This document shows positions 1 through 8,539 of a DNA stretch of 64,000 bases, in pieces. The stretch's first letter is position 1. Every line of letters begins with the position of its first letter. A program made the translations under genes and the position numbers. This DNA is from DAIPKP01 sp964539095 (GTDB taxonomy: Bacteria > Synergistota > Synergistia > Synergistales > Aminiphilaceae), in NCBI GenBank assembly GCA_964539095.1, contig CAZIFL010000011.1, forward strand, positions 10,481 through 74,480. The letters run 5' to 3'. A model generated the notes under the pieces. That model was not told the DNA's origin and searched no databases. It was given only the letters and a program-made list of their open reading frames with translations.

Positions 1-2342
1 GGGGGGGGGATCTCCCGGGTTACGGTGAGGCTCTCTTCCTCTCTGCTGAACCAGCGGGTTATCCGGGAGAGAAGTCCCTCCTCCCGAGGCCTCTCCGGAG
101 GAGAAGGGGGGGCAAGCTCGAATGTGGCATCTTTGGAGGTGGCTCTTGGAGAAACCTGCGGAAGCTCTTGAAAGTCTTTCTGCTCCTGCCCCTGATCCCG
201 TCCCTGCCTCTGCTCCTGACCCCGTCCCTGATCCCGTCTCTCCCCCTGATTCTGCTCCTGTCTCTGCTCGCGTCCCTGGCGATCTTCCTCTTCTCCTGCT
301 CCTTCGCAATTTTCAGGCTCCCCGGAGAGTTCGGATGCCGTGGGTTCGGGCGTTCCCGAAGGTGCGGTAAGGCGGATGATCCAGGGAAAGGCGATCTGCA
401 TGCAGGAAAGTTGGCAGACAAGCCGGCGTTTGCGAACCCACTCGGAGAAGTAGGGATCTTTCTCCTCGAACATCTTCTTGAGGGCTCCCAGTACGAGGAT
501 CTCCTGCTCCGTCACGGGAGCGAAGCGCCCCCCCGCCTTCTGAAAGGCCCGGTTCTGCCTTTTGGTCTGCTCCCCCGAATCCACCGGGGGGAGGGTGCGG
601 AAGACCGTGAGCCGCCGGAAGGAGAGTTCCTTTTCTATTCCCGAGGCGGTGAGCGCCTTGGCGAGTCGCGAGCGGTAGGCGTTGTGGTTGTTCTTCTGGA
701 TGACCCGGAAGCAGTAGTGCTGCTCCCGGTCTCCCTCGGAGCGGAAGATAAGGCGGATTCGGCCGTGAAGGGGGTCCGAGGGAAGGGTTCCCACGGGGTC
801 GAGTTCGATATCCATATTCCTTTGCAACGGGGTCTCGGTGAGCAGAAGACGGGCCCCCAGGCGGAGAAGCTCTCCGAGTTGGTCCTCCTGATCCTCTTCA
901 AGATACTCCCCTGGGTTGACGCTCCTTTCCAACTCTGCAAAACGTTGATCCAGAGCGGAAAATTTCGGGGGGACGGGAGGTGCGGAAGGCATGGAAGGTT
1001 CCGCAGCTTCTCCGGACGTTTCTGCAGAAGGAGAGCCCCCCAGAGACTCTCTCTCCGAGAGCGCCTCAGAAGAGGTCTCCTGAGAAGAGAACTCTTCTGC
1101 GGGCTCCGGGGCCGAATCCTCCAGAAAGGAGGTCAACTCGAAAATCGTATCCTCCTGAAGACACCGCAGCCGGTGATTCTGGCAGATCTGCAGAATCTCC
1201 CGGGGGGTGTAGAGATCTTCGATGTTCTGGAAGGCCTCTGGGGCGAAGGGCCATGTGGCATAGGGAGGGGTAAAGCCGTGCATCTCGAAGGCCGGGGCCA
1301 TGCGTCGGGCCATGATGCTACGGGCCATCTCTCCCGAGGGGACGGTGTTCAGGGTGAAGGATTCGGAAAAGCGATCCATAAGCGAGCTGAGGGCGTAGTC
1401 TCGAAGCGTGTAAAAGCTCTCTTCTAAGCAGGAGAGCACCACCAGGGTGCGGCAGGTCTGATCCTGAAGAGCCGCAAGCCCCGAGGCGAGGTTGAGAATA
1501 ATCCCCTTGGCCTTGCGCTCCTCCTCGGAAAACTCCTCCGAAGAGGTCTTTTGCGAGTAGAGAGCACCCTGGGCGACGATGGCATCGATCTGATCCAGAC
1601 AGAGAAGAGTGCTCCCCCGGAGCGAGAGAATCCAGGAGAGCCCCCGGAGAATCTCCCGAGGGTCCTGCTCTCTCTCGCCGATCCCCAGAAGGGCGAGTTT
1701 TTCCTCTTCCAGCGTCTCTCCCAGAAGCCAGGTGTACCCCACGTTGGAGAGGTCGAAGTTCTCTGTTCCCAGGGCAAAGAAGGCCCGGAGCACATTCTGA
1801 TAGTGCCCTACCTCGGCCCGGAATTTTTTATGAAGCCCCCCGAGGATTTCCTTGGCGAGATCCGGAAAGTCTTCGGTGGCACATCTCTGCAGCTTTGTAT
1901 GCAAACTGTCCTCCTTAGAGGAGATATGCTGCAGTATATGCTCCAGCACGCTGTCGAGCTGCATATCCCCCCCGGAAGAGCCTCGGATATCCTTATGGAG
2001 CGATTCGAGATATCCGAGAAGCACCGTGGGCCAGAAGCGGGTGACATCGGTCATGTCAACCAGAATAAAGGTCGCCTCGGCATGTGTGGTCCCCGGAGCA
2101 GCTTCGCCGAGGGCATGGCGTAGCGTTCCCAGAAGATGGGTCTTTCCCGCTCCTCCCGGCCCCCGTACTAGGCGGCTTCGGGAGGAGTTGCCCAACGCTT
2201 CCAGTTCGAAGAGCAGGCTCTCCCGTACCGGAGCGTGCAGCTCCACCACCGAATAGGGGTTGCTCTCCCACACATCGTCCAGCCGGTGGGCGTAATCAAG
2301 ATCTGCCGAGCGGAGTACCTTGGATTCTATGGAAATGTTCAT
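1..2342 (-). CDS. AAA-type ATPase of unknown function, C-terminus cut by window edge
   Basis: The frame stays open from the ATG at 2342 to the window edge, giving at least 780 residues with no stop seen. An AAGGAGG site lies 9 bases upstream of the ATG. A Walker A motif (GPGGAGKTH, residues about 61-69) and a Walker B-like segment (TLLCLDQID, about 245-253) indicate an AAA/STAND-type P-loop ATPase. After a Ser/Glu/Pro-rich linker (about 410-470) comes a second folded region, then a strikingly Gln/Arg/Glu/Gly-rich stretch (DNA 175-300) made of short degenerate repeats. The gene follows the winged-helix-like gene by 21 bases, so the two are probably co-transcribed. ATPase-plus-small-partner modules occur in DNA-processing and defence loci, but the rest of this locus is outside the window, so I assign no function. 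The ATPase assignment is firm; the role is unknown. Confidence 0.75.
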   Translation of the reverse strand, partial: MNISIESKVLRSADLDYAHRLDDVWESNPYSVVELHAPVRESLLFELEALGNSSRSRLVRGPGGAGKTHLLGTLRHALGEAAPGTTHAEATFILVDMTDVTRFWPTVLLGYLESLHKDIRGSSGGDMQLDSVLEHILQHISSKEDSLHTKLQRCATEDFPDLAKEILGGLHKKFRAEVGHYQNVLRAFFALGTENFDLSNVGYTWLLGETLEEEKLALLGIGEREQDPREILRGLSWILSLRGSTLLCLDQIDAIVAQGALYSQKTSSEEFSEEERKAKGIILNLASGLAALQDQTCRTLVVLSCLEESFYTLRDYALSSLMDRFSESFTLNTVPSGEMARSIMARRMAPAFEMHGFTPPYATWPFAPEAFQNIEDLYTPREILQICQNHRLRCLQEDTIFELTSFLEDSAPEPAEEFSSQETSSEALSERESLGGSPSAETSGEAAEPSMPSAPPVPPKFSALDQRFAELERSVNPGEYLEEDQEDQLGELLRLGARLLLTETPLQRNMDIELDPVGTLPSDPLHGRIRLIFRSEGDREQHYCFRVIQKNNHNAYRSRLAKALTASGIEKELSFRRLTVFRTLPPVDSGEQTKRQNRAFQKAGGRFAPVTEQEILVLGALKKMFEEKDPYFSEWVRKRRLVCQLSCMQIAFPWIIRLTAPSGTPEPTASELSGEPENCEGAGEEEDRQGREQRQEQNQGERRDQGRGQEQRQGRDQGQEQKDFQELPQVSPRATSKDATFELAPPSPPERPREEGLLSRITRWFSREEESLTVTREIPP

Positions 2343-2363
2343 TCCGTACATCCTCCTTGGGGG

Positions 2364-3101
2364 CTAGGAGAGGCGCAGCACATGCCGGGAGATACTCCCG
2401 ATGTGCAGAGCCGCTACGTCATCTTCCCGGGTGCGGGAGAGGGGATCCTGGTATGTCATGAGAAGCACTCTCCCCTTCTGCTGCAGAGAGAGAAGAATGC
2501 CATCCAGATCGCTCCGGGAGAGTTCCCTGAGGCGTGGACGAAGATCCCGCAGAAAAACACGATCTGTCCCCTGTTCCTGCATGACCTTCCGGCAGAGGGC
2601 GAGAAGGGCCTCTTCCTGAGGGGTGAGCGATTCTCTGGAGGAAGATGGAGGGTTTTCGCAGGGTTCTTTTTTGGGAGACTGCTCTCGGAAAGATTCGGGT
2701 TCCCCAGGTTGCGAGTCTTGTGGGGGCTCTTGCGGGAGTTTCTGGGATGGATCTTTCGGAGGGGCTAGAAACTCCGCCAGAGTAAGGGTTCCTTCGTGAA
2801 CGCGATGCTGTAGCTGGGTCAGCAGGGCCTCGGCAAGAAGTGCGCACTCCTTCGAGGGATTTCCCTTTTCTGCCATGATAGGGAGGGTGAGATGTTCCGA
2901 AAGCCAATCCCAGGCGTGGTCGGTGAGGTAGATGCACTGCGAGCGTCCCACCTTCTCGATGCGGATGAGATCCATCTCCAGCAGGGGGCGCCGATCCAGA
3001 GGTTTGATCTCCGGACGTGTCTTGCTGATCGGTACCCCCTCTCCCAGGAAAAAGAGGCCATAAAGAAAAAGCACCTGCCGCGGCTTAAGCGAAATATTCA
3101 T
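2364..3101 (-). CDS. Winged-helix-like partner of the adjacent ATPase, hypothetical
   Basis: The protein has 245 residues from the ATG at 3101, preceded by GAGGAGG. An in-frame upstream start at 3176 has no ribosome site. Residues 1-75 (KPRQVLFLYGLFFLGEG, then RPLLEMDLIRIEKVGRSQCIYLTDHAWDWL) have the helix-turn-strand pattern of a winged helix. A Pro/Glu/Ser-rich linker follows at about 110-160, then a second small helical, winged-helix-like domain at about 165-245 (LTPQEEALLALCRKVMQEQG, DLDGILLSLQQKGRVLL). It has no enzyme motif. It lies directly upstream of the large ATPase on the same strand, which suggests a DNA- or protein-binding adaptor for it. I do not recognise a named family. Confidence 0.6.
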   Translation of the reverse strand: MNISLKPRQVLFLYGLFFLGEGVPISKTRPEIKPLDRRPLLEMDLIRIEKVGRSQCIYLTDHAWDWLSEHLTLPIMAEKGNPSKECALLAEALLTQLQHRVHEGTLTLAEFLAPPKDPSQKLPQEPPQDSQPGEPESFREQSPKKEPCENPPSSSRESLTPQEEALLALCRKVMQEQGTDRVFLRDLRPRLRELSRSDLDGILLSLQQKGRVLLMTYQDPLSRTREDDVAALHIGSISRHVLRLS

Positions 3102-3191
3102 GTTCTTCCCTCCTCGGGGGCACGTTCCCGTCCCCCTTCTGTGCTTTGTGCTTTCTAGAGCGGTTCTGGTTGTCATGTGACACTATGTTAA

Positions 3192-3414
3192 CAGGAGAGC
3201 TGGAGCTTGTGTGTCCCCGGCAGCGAGCATAGTGGTCGGCGAGTGCAGCTTTGCGTCGCGGAGGCCCGGTACCGGCACAGGACGTGCCGGTAAGCCCCAG
3301 CCGCGCCATGGACGGCGCGCCTGGGGCGACGGGCCGGAGCAGCAAAGCAAGGGAGCGGTTCGACCAGTCGAGAGCAGAGGGGACACACAAGCGGAGGCTC
3401 CGTGAAACAGCACG
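3192..3414. repeat. Dispersed palindromic repeat, copy A (inverted relative to B and C)
   Basis: About 220 bp of nested inverted repeats. The outer arms are GGAGCTTGTGTGTCCCC (3202-3218) against GGGGACACACAAGC plus GGAGGCTCC (3379-3401). Inner pairs include TGGTCGG with CGACCA, GCTTTGC with GCAAAGC, and GCCCCAG with CTGGGGC. The reverse complement matches the elements at 27275-27550 and 63866-64000 over most of their length. It lies between the ATPase pair and ogt. It has no plausible coding sequence. It could be a MITE-like non-autonomous element or a structured RNA. Confidence 0.75.
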
Positions 3415-3438
3415 TGACACATTATTTGTGAAACCGCT

Positions 3439-3936
3439 CTATCTCTTCAGAGTGTGGCGTTTTTCGTGTTCCAGAAGCCACTCTTTGATATCAAGTCCTC
3501 CGCCAAACCCCGTGAGCGATCCGTCTTTACCGATCACCCGATGACAGGGAACTAGGAGAGCCAGCGGGTTTTTGTTGTTTGCCCCTCCGACAGCGCGGAG
3601 CGCCCGGGGGTTGCCTATGGCAACGGCTATCTCCTGGTAGGATCGGGTCTCTCCGTAGGGGATCTCTTGAAGAGCCTGCCATACCTGCACCTGAAAGGGA
3701 GTTCCCTGAAGATGCAGCGGGACGGTAAAGCTGCGTCTCGTCCCCTGGAAGTACTCCTCAAGTTCGCGAAGGCAGCGCTGCAGCAGTGGCGAAAGAGGGG
3801 GCTCCGAGGGGGGAGCTTCTCTGGAGGAACGGAAATGTAGCTCCCGGAGTGCTCCTCCCTGCTCCACTATCTCCAGCACTCCCACGGGGGAGGCAAAAAG
3901 TGCTCGGAATATGGAAACGCCAGAACTATCACGCAT
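3439..3936 (-). CDS. ogt: Methylated-DNA--protein-cysteine S-methyltransferase
   Basis: The 165-residue protein repairs O6-alkylguanine in DNA by suicide transfer of the alkyl group to its own cysteine. The C-terminal domain has the family signature LLVPCHRVIGKDGS with acceptor Cys131. The helix-turn-helix region FQVQVWQALQEIPYGETRSYQEIA and the Asn/Arg region GNPRALRAVGGANNKNP precede it. Residues 1-70 form a typical short N-terminal domain. I chose the ATG at 3936 because it gives the usual family length; the longer open frame to 4143 adds unrelated sequence. The ribosome site is weak. The gene stands alone between repeat copy A and the divergent MOSC gene. Confidence 0.93.
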   Translation of the reverse strand: MRDSSGVSIFRALFASPVGVLEIVEQGGALRELHFRSSREAPPSEPPLSPLLQRCLRELEEYFQGTRRSFTVPLHLQGTPFQVQVWQALQEIPYGETRSYQEIAVAIGNPRALRAVGGANNKNPLALLVPCHRVIGKDGSLTGFGGGLDIKEWLLEHEKRHTLKR

Positions 3937-4084
3937 ACGGCACAACCCCTTTCTCTTGTCACGCACATTCCTGTAGACTATAACATGAAGCTTTTGGGAG
4001 AACCAAGAAATCTTTGCCGTATCCTCAAGAGAGCATATCTGGTACCATGAGATCATGCATACTGTATGGAAAGAGGTGCGTACT

Positions 4085-4525
4085 ATGAAATATGTAGGTG
4101 TGGTAGAAGCCATATGTAGCAGTGCCCAGCGGCAGGAACCCAAGTCCCCCCTCCCTCATGGGGTTTTTGAGAAGGATCGGGGGCTGGTGGGGGATTCCCA
4201 TTATGACATGAAAGAGCGCCAGATAAGTCTTCTGCGGCGGGAGGATATTCAGGAGGCGGAGAAGGAGGCGGGGTTCTCCTTCCCCTTTGGAAGTCTTGCG
4301 GAGAATCTGGTGATTCGAAATCTCCCGGAGGAGCTGCCTGTGGGAACGCTCCTTGCCTTCTCGGGGGGTGTGGTGCTTCGGGTGGTGGAGAAGGGAAAAC
4401 GCCCCGGTGAGCCCCACAGCTACGATTACAAGGGGTGGTGCCTTCTCCCTGTGAAGGGGTATTTTCTGGAGGTTCTTGAAGGGGGAACCATGCTTCCGGG
4501 GGAGGAGGTAGCGTGTGCCATGTAG
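4085..4525 (+). CDS. MOSC domain-containing protein
   Basis: A 146-residue stand-alone MOSC domain, the fold shared with molybdenum cofactor sulfurase C-termini and YiiM/YuaD-like proteins. Visible family features are GLVGDSHYDMKERQISLLRREDI near residues 45-68, FGSLAENLVI in the middle and LPVGTLLAF after it. This domain is thought to carry a sulfur or metal-sulfur ligand for molybdo- or tungsto-enzymes, but the substrate of small stand-alone forms is unknown. The ATG at 4085 follows AAAGAGGTG. No molybdopterin genes are adjacent. The family call is secure; the function is not. Confidence 0.85.
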   Translation: MKYVGVVEAICSSAQRQEPKSPLPHGVFEKDRGLVGDSHYDMKERQISLLRREDIQEAEKEAGFSFPFGSLAENLVIRNLPEELPVGTLLAFSGGVVLRVVEKGKRPGEPHSYDYKGWCLLPVKGYFLEVLEGGTMLPGEEVACAM

Positions 4526-4593
4526 CGGTGGGCGCCTCTTCGTGGTTGCCCCCTACGGATGTGATGAAAATATTTTTTACTGGTGACAAATAA

Positions 4594-4622
4594 TTGACCT
4601 TATCCGTAGCATGTGGTTAGAT
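4594..4622 (+). promoter_or_regulatory. Putative sigma70-type promoter for the B3/B4-MFS-EamA operon
   Basis: TTGACC at 4594-4599 and TTAGAT at 4617-4622 are separated by 17 bases, 78 bases before the ATG at 4700. Sequence match only. Confidence 0.45.
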
Positions 4623-4699
4623 GAGACGAGGTTTGCTACTTCTTCAATATGTTCAGTTTCTTCAGCGTGTTCCGTTTGTTGAGAAAGAGGAGGGATACC

Positions 4700-5413
4700 A
4701 TGTATGTTGGTGTGGGAGAGGAAATTTTTGCACGTTTTCCCGGCTATCGCCGGGTGATGCTGCTCTGTGAGGGGATGGATAATGCTTCGGAGAGTCCCTT
4801 TCTGACGGAGCTTCTGCGCTCTTGGGAGAAAAAGATTCGGGAGGACCCCTTTCTGGAGAGCTACAAGGAGCATCCTTCCATAGCGGCGTGGCAGGAGGCT
4901 TTCCGCGCTCTGGAGGTGAACCCCAACAAATACCCCCCTTCCGTGGCGAATCTTGTGAAGCGGGTGCGGTCGGGAAAGGATCTCCCCTTTATCAACCCCC
5001 TGGTCTGCCTCTTTAACATCATAAGCATGAAATACCTTATTCCCTGCGGCGGGGATGACCTTCGCAATGTTCAGGAGGGTGTCCTGCTCTGCCTGGCCTC
5101 GGGAGAGGAGCGGTACGTCCCCCTGGGGCAGCCCGATATGACGGAGTACCCCGATCCTGGGGAGGTGGTGCTCAAGGATGTGCAGAGCGGAGAGATCTTC
5201 TGCCGCAAGTGGTGCTGGAAGAACGGAGAGCGGAGCAAGATAGATACCGATTCTTCCCGGGTGGCGATCAATCTGGACTGCATGCCTCCCGTGGAGCTGT
5301 CTACGGTGCAGAGCGCCGGGGAGGAGTTGGCAGGGTTGATTCGCGAACAGTGCGGGGGCTCCGTGGGGGTGCATCTCCTTACGCCGGAATCTCCCCGAGT
5401 TGCGATATGGTGA
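4700..5413 (+). CDS. B3/B4 tRNA-binding-domain protein
   Basis: A 237-residue protein formed almost wholly by the B3/B4 domain otherwise found in the phenylalanyl-tRNA synthetase beta subunit. Recognisable parts are WQEAFRALEVNPNKYPPSVANLVKRV (about 75-100), LPFINPLVCLFNIISMKYLIPCGGDDL (about 108-135) and DVQSGEIFCRKWCWKNGERSKI (about 170-195). Stand-alone homologues are common in bacteria and are thought to bind or edit mischarged aminoacyl-tRNA, though few have been tested. The ATG at 4700 follows AGAGGAGGG; the longer frame to 4649 lacks a ribosome site. It is the first gene of a short run with two transporters, with 38 bases to the next start. Confidence 0.85.
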   Translation: MYVGVGEEIFARFPGYRRVMLLCEGMDNASESPFLTELLRSWEKKIREDPFLESYKEHPSIAAWQEAFRALEVNPNKYPPSVANLVKRVRSGKDLPFINPLVCLFNIISMKYLIPCGGDDLRNVQEGVLLCLASGEERYVPLGQPDMTEYPDPGEVVLKDVQSGEIFCRKWCWKNGERSKIDTDSSRVAINLDCMPPVELSTVQSAGEELAGLIREQCGGSVGVHLLTPESPRVAIW

Positions 5414-5451
5414 AAGTTTTTTAATAAGAGAAGGGGAGCGTGAACGGAAGT

Positions 5452-6741
5452 ATGCAGAATCTTGAGAGAGATCTCAAAAAAGCCTTGAACTACCGGTGGG
5501 TGGTTTGGGGAGTCATGGTGCTTGCCTACATTGTGGTGTTCTTTCATCGTCTTGCGGCGGGGGTGGTTCGGGAGGATCTGGTGCGGGATTTCGGCCTCAG
5601 CGCCTCCGCCTTCGGATCTCTGGCCTCCATGTACTTCTACGCCTACATGATCATGCAGATCCCTGTGGGGATGCTGGCGGATACCTTGGGGGCCCGGATT
5701 ACCGTTTTTGCCGGTACGCTTCTGGCGGGGGTGGGATCTGTGGTCTTCGGCATGGCCTCCTCGGTGCCCATGCTCTTTCTGGGGCGTTTTCTGGTGGGTA
5801 TCGGGGTCTCCACGGTGTTCGTCTCGATTATTAAAATCCTCTCTCAGTGGTACCGCAATCGGGAGTTCGCCTCCATGTCGGGGCTCACAGCGCTTATCGG
5901 GAGCTTCGGAGGGGTGCTTGCCCAGCTTCCCCTGGCCTTTCTGGTGGCCCGGTTTTCCTGGCGGAGTACCTTCATGGGCATCGGGGGTATCAGCCTTTTT
6001 CTGGCGGTGCTCTGCTATCTCTTTATCCGCAACACGCCGCAGGATATGGGGTTCCCTCCGGTGAACGAGGCCCAACAGGGAAGAGCCCCCGCCCCCTCTC
6101 CGGGGCTTATGAAGGCCCTTGGGGAAGTGCTTATCTGCCGGCATATCTGGTTTGCCTTTCTTCTCTGCGGCTGCAGTGCCGCGGCCTTTCTTGCCCTCTC
6201 CGGGGCCTGGGGAATCTCCTATCTCCGGGATGTTTTCGGATTCGATGCCCGGGAGGCTTCCAAGGTGGTTTCCTGGTGTGTTTTCGGGGGCATGGGGGGA
6301 ACCCTCTCGGTGGGGTGTCTTTCGGATCGCCTGGGGCGACGGAAGCTCCCCATGATACTTCTCTGTCTGATCTATCTCGCCACCTGGATTCCCCTGGTTT
6401 TTGGCGATGCAGAGATGATTCCCCGGTGGGTTCTTGGGCCTCTTTTCTTCGTGCTGGGTTTTTCCGCCAGCTCCTTTATTCTGGGATGGGCCATCACCAA
6501 AGAGGTCAGCTCCCCCGCCTATACGGGGATTGCGGTGGCGGTGGTAAACTCCGGAACCTTTCTTGTCACCGCCCTGCTTACCACGGGGATGGGGAGCCTT
6601 CTCGACCTCTACGCCCACCTTCCCGTGGAGGTGCAGTACCAGCGGGCCTTTATGCTCTGTCTGGGGTGCGCTCTTCTCGCACTGGGTGGGGGTTCTCTTC
6701 TCCCCGAAACCTGGTGCCGTAATGTGGAGCCTCGCCGGTGA
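5452..6741 (+). CDS. MFS transporter
   Basis: About 429 residues with some twelve hydrophobic segments in two halves joined by a charged loop near residue 200 (FPPVNEAQQGRAPAPSPG). The loop between helices 2 and 3 (GMLADTLGARI) and the matching loop in the second half (GCLSDRLGRRKLP) are the classical MFS motif A. The N-terminal part (FHRLAAGVVREDLVRDFGLSASAFGSL) resembles sugar-phosphate/organic-anion-type carriers, but the substrate cannot be read from sequence. A GTG at 5440 is also in frame but too close to the AAGGGGAG site, so I prefer the ATG at 5452. The stop overlaps the start of the EamA gene by 4 bases, indicating translational coupling. Confidence 0.88.
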   Translation: MQNLERDLKKALNYRWVVWGVMVLAYIVVFFHRLAAGVVREDLVRDFGLSASAFGSLASMYFYAYMIMQIPVGMLADTLGARITVFAGTLLAGVGSVVFGMASSVPMLFLGRFLVGIGVSTVFVSIIKILSQWYRNREFASMSGLTALIGSFGGVLAQLPLAFLVARFSWRSTFMGIGGISLFLAVLCYLFIRNTPQDMGFPPVNEAQQGRAPAPSPGLMKALGEVLICRHIWFAFLLCGCSAAAFLALSGAWGISYLRDVFGFDAREASKVVSWCVFGGMGGTLSVGCLSDRLGRRKLPMILLCLIYLATWIPLVFGDAEMIPRWVLGPLFFVLGFSASSFILGWAITKEVSSPAYTGIAVAVVNSGTFLVTALLTTGMGSLLDLYAHLPVEVQYQRAFMLCLGCALLALGGGSLLPETWCRNVEPRR

Positions 6742-7646
6742 CGCTTGCAGGGCTCTTCTACAGCCTTCTCACGGCCCTCTGCTGGGGTACCGTGCCGGTA
6801 ATCTACCGGCGCAACATGGTGCAGATGCCCTTCGAAAAGATGAATGCCCTGCGCTCCTTCGGTTTTCTGGGGGCCATGGTGCCGCTTGTGGCGTTCTATG
6901 CCCCCCAGAGCTTTCTTCAGGTTCCTCTTCCGGTAATCGGGATGATCGCCGCGGCCTGTCTGGTGGGGAATGTGCTCGGGGATGTGCTCTACATGAAGAG
7001 CATCCGCCTCCTGGGGGTGGGTAAGGCGAGCGCTATTACCAGCATCTCCCCTCTGGTGGTGATGGTGATCTCCGTCTTCTGGCTTGGGGAGAGGATCTCT
7101 CTTCTGGGGATGGCGGGGGCCCTGGCGATCATCTTCGGGCTCAATCTGGTGCGCCGTACCGAGGGAATTCAGCGGCGTTCTCCCGAGGAGGCGAATCTTC
7201 GCAAAGGGTTTCTTCTGGCCGTCCTTACCGCTCTCTGCTGGGGGTGCTCCTTTCCGGTGACCAAATGGATTCTTGCCAACACCGCTGTGGATGTGGCATC
7301 CCTTAACTTCTGGCGGGCCGCCTCCTTTGTCCCCCTCTCCTGGGCCTTCTGGTTTCTCCGAGCCCTCAGCATCCCCAAAGCCGAGAGGGCGACGCCCCTT
7401 TGTACCACTACCCGAGGGATCTTTCTAGAGCTTCTGGCGGCAGGGGCCCTGGCCCTTGCTCTCGGAGGGTTTTTTCTCGCCCTCGCTCTGGAACGGGCCC
7501 CCGCCTCGCTGGTGAGCCCTCTTACCTCCTCCTATCCTCTTGTCGCCGCCACCTGGGGGCTTCTGCTCTTTAAGGAACGGCTCAACCGAATCCAGCTTTT
7601 CGGAGTCTGTTCCATCATCGGGGGCTCTGTGGTGATCTCTCTATAG
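6738..7646 (+). CDS. EamA/DMT-family permease
   Basis: The 302-residue protein has ten predicted membrane segments in two EamA repeats (about 1-140 and 155-302). Each repeat opens with a similar helix (ALCWGTVPVIYRRNMVQ and ALCWGCSFPVTKWILA), and the second ends with SLVSPLTSSYPLVAATWGLLLFKERL. The DMT superfamily exports amino acids, nucleotides and other metabolites. Translation starts at GTG 6738 inside the stop of the MFS gene. A pair of unlike exporters behind a tRNA-binding protein suggests metabolite or toxic amino-acid efflux, which is inference only. Confidence 0.87.
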   Translation: MTLAGLFYSLLTALCWGTVPVIYRRNMVQMPFEKMNALRSFGFLGAMVPLVAFYAPQSFLQVPLPVIGMIAAACLVGNVLGDVLYMKSIRLLGVGKASAITSISPLVVMVISVFWLGERISLLGMAGALAIIFGLNLVRRTEGIQRRSPEEANLRKGFLLAVLTALCWGCSFPVTKWILANTAVDVASLNFWRAASFVPLSWAFWFLRALSIPKAERATPLCTTTRGIFLELLAAGALALALGGFFLALALERAPASLVSPLTSSYPLVAATWGLLLFKERLNRIQLFGVCSIIGGSVVISL

Positions 7647-7655
7647 GCCATGGGC

Positions 7656-7674
7656 CTTTCCATGATATGGAAAG
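7656..7674 (+). terminator. Weak hairpin after the EamA gene
   Basis: CTTTCCAT (7656-7663) pairs with ATGGAAAG (7667-7674) and is followed by CTTTTG. The stem is short and AT-rich. It could be a terminator or a protein-binding palindrome upstream of gpmA. Confidence 0.35.
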
Positions 7675-7786
7675 CTTTTGCCTACGCACTATGGCGGTGC
7701 CAACTTTTTTCCTTGGTGGTATGATGAGAGGAGAATAGAAAGGTTTTGTTCTCGTATCGACGAAACCGGGAAAGGAGAGAAGATAG

Positions 7787-8536
7787 GTGTATAAAGTCGT
7801 ATTTCTTCGACATGGAGAGAGTGTGTGGAATAAGGAAAATCTCTTTACAGGGTGGACCGATGTGGATCTTTCGGAAAAAGGGGTAGAGGAGGCCCACGAG
7901 GCGGGGAAGCTCCTGCTTCGTGAAGGGTTTGATTTTGACGTGGCCTACACCTCGGTTCTTAAAAGGGCCATCCGAACCCTCTGGATCGCTCTCGACGAGA
8001 TGGATCGCATGTGGCTGCCGGTGCACCGGCATTGGCGCCTTAACGAGCGGCACTACGGTGCTCTTCAGGGGTTGAACAAGGCGGAGACCGCCGCAAAGTA
8101 CGGGGATGATCAGGTCTTTACCTGGCGCCGCAGCTATGATGTCCCTCCTCCGGCACTCGATGCGGAGGACGAACGCCACCCCGGCAAAGATCCCCGGTAT
8201 GCCTCTCTTGCTCCCGATGAGCTTCCCTCCACGGAATGCCTCAAGGATACCGTGGCCCGGGTTGTCCCCCACTGGGAAGAGGTTCTCGCTCCGGAGATCC
8301 GCAAGGGACGCAGAGTCCTCGTGACCGCCCACGGCAACAGCCTTCGGGGGCTGGTGAAGTATCTTGATGACATTTCAGAAGAGGAGATCCCCAAGCTCAA
8401 CATCCCCACGGGAATTCCCCTGGTCTACGAGCTGGATCAGGAGCTTCGCCCCCTCAAGCGCTACTATCTCGGGGATGAAGAGGCCGCACGAAAAGCGGCG
8501 GAGGCCGTGGCAAACCAGGCCAAACAGGGGCGGTAA
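7787..8536 (+). CDS. gpmA: 2,3-bisphosphoglycerate-dependent phosphoglycerate mutase
   Basis: The 249-residue enzyme interconverts 3- and 2-phosphoglycerate in glycolysis and gluconeogenesis. The phosphohistidine motif FLRHGESVWNKENLFTGW (His9), the SVLKRAIRTL segment, RLNERHYGALQGLNK and the second catalytic histidine in VLVTAHGNSLRGLVKYL are all intact, and the length matches the cofactor-dependent family. The start is GTG 7787 behind AAAGGAGAG. Three bases separate it from the exported thioredoxin-like gene that follows, so co-transcription is likely although a functional link is not obvious. Confidence 0.96.
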   Translation: MYKVVFLRHGESVWNKENLFTGWTDVDLSEKGVEEAHEAGKLLLREGFDFDVAYTSVLKRAIRTLWIALDEMDRMWLPVHRHWRLNERHYGALQGLNKAETAAKYGDDQVFTWRRSYDVPPPALDAEDERHPGKDPRYASLAPDELPSTECLKDTVARVVPHWEEVLAPEIRKGRRVLVTAHGNSLRGLVKYLDDISEEEIPKLNIPTGIPLVYELDQELRPLKRYYLGDEEAARKAAEAVANQAKQGR

Positions 8537-8539
8537 GTC

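Noticed and set aside
160..300. Short direct repeats of the CCTGATCCCGTCCCTG type as a possible CRISPR or VNTR
   Set aside because: The units are degenerate, unspaced and in frame inside the ATPase gene, encoding a Gln/Arg/Gly tract. There are no spacers and no cas genes.
3350..3370. GGTTCGACC resembling a tRNA T-loop
   Set aside because: No acceptor, D-arm or anticodon structure fits. The string is part of the inverted repeat and recurs in copies B and C.
3183..3545. Several 60-110 codon frames on both strands in repeat copy A
   Set aside because: The same frames recur in copies B and C as by-products of a palindromic GC-rich repeat. They have no ribosome sites and no family features.
5071..6618. 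515-codon minus-strand frame
   Set aside because: A shadow of the B3/B4 and MFS genes; it is Gly/His/Pro/Lys-rich with no recognisable domain.
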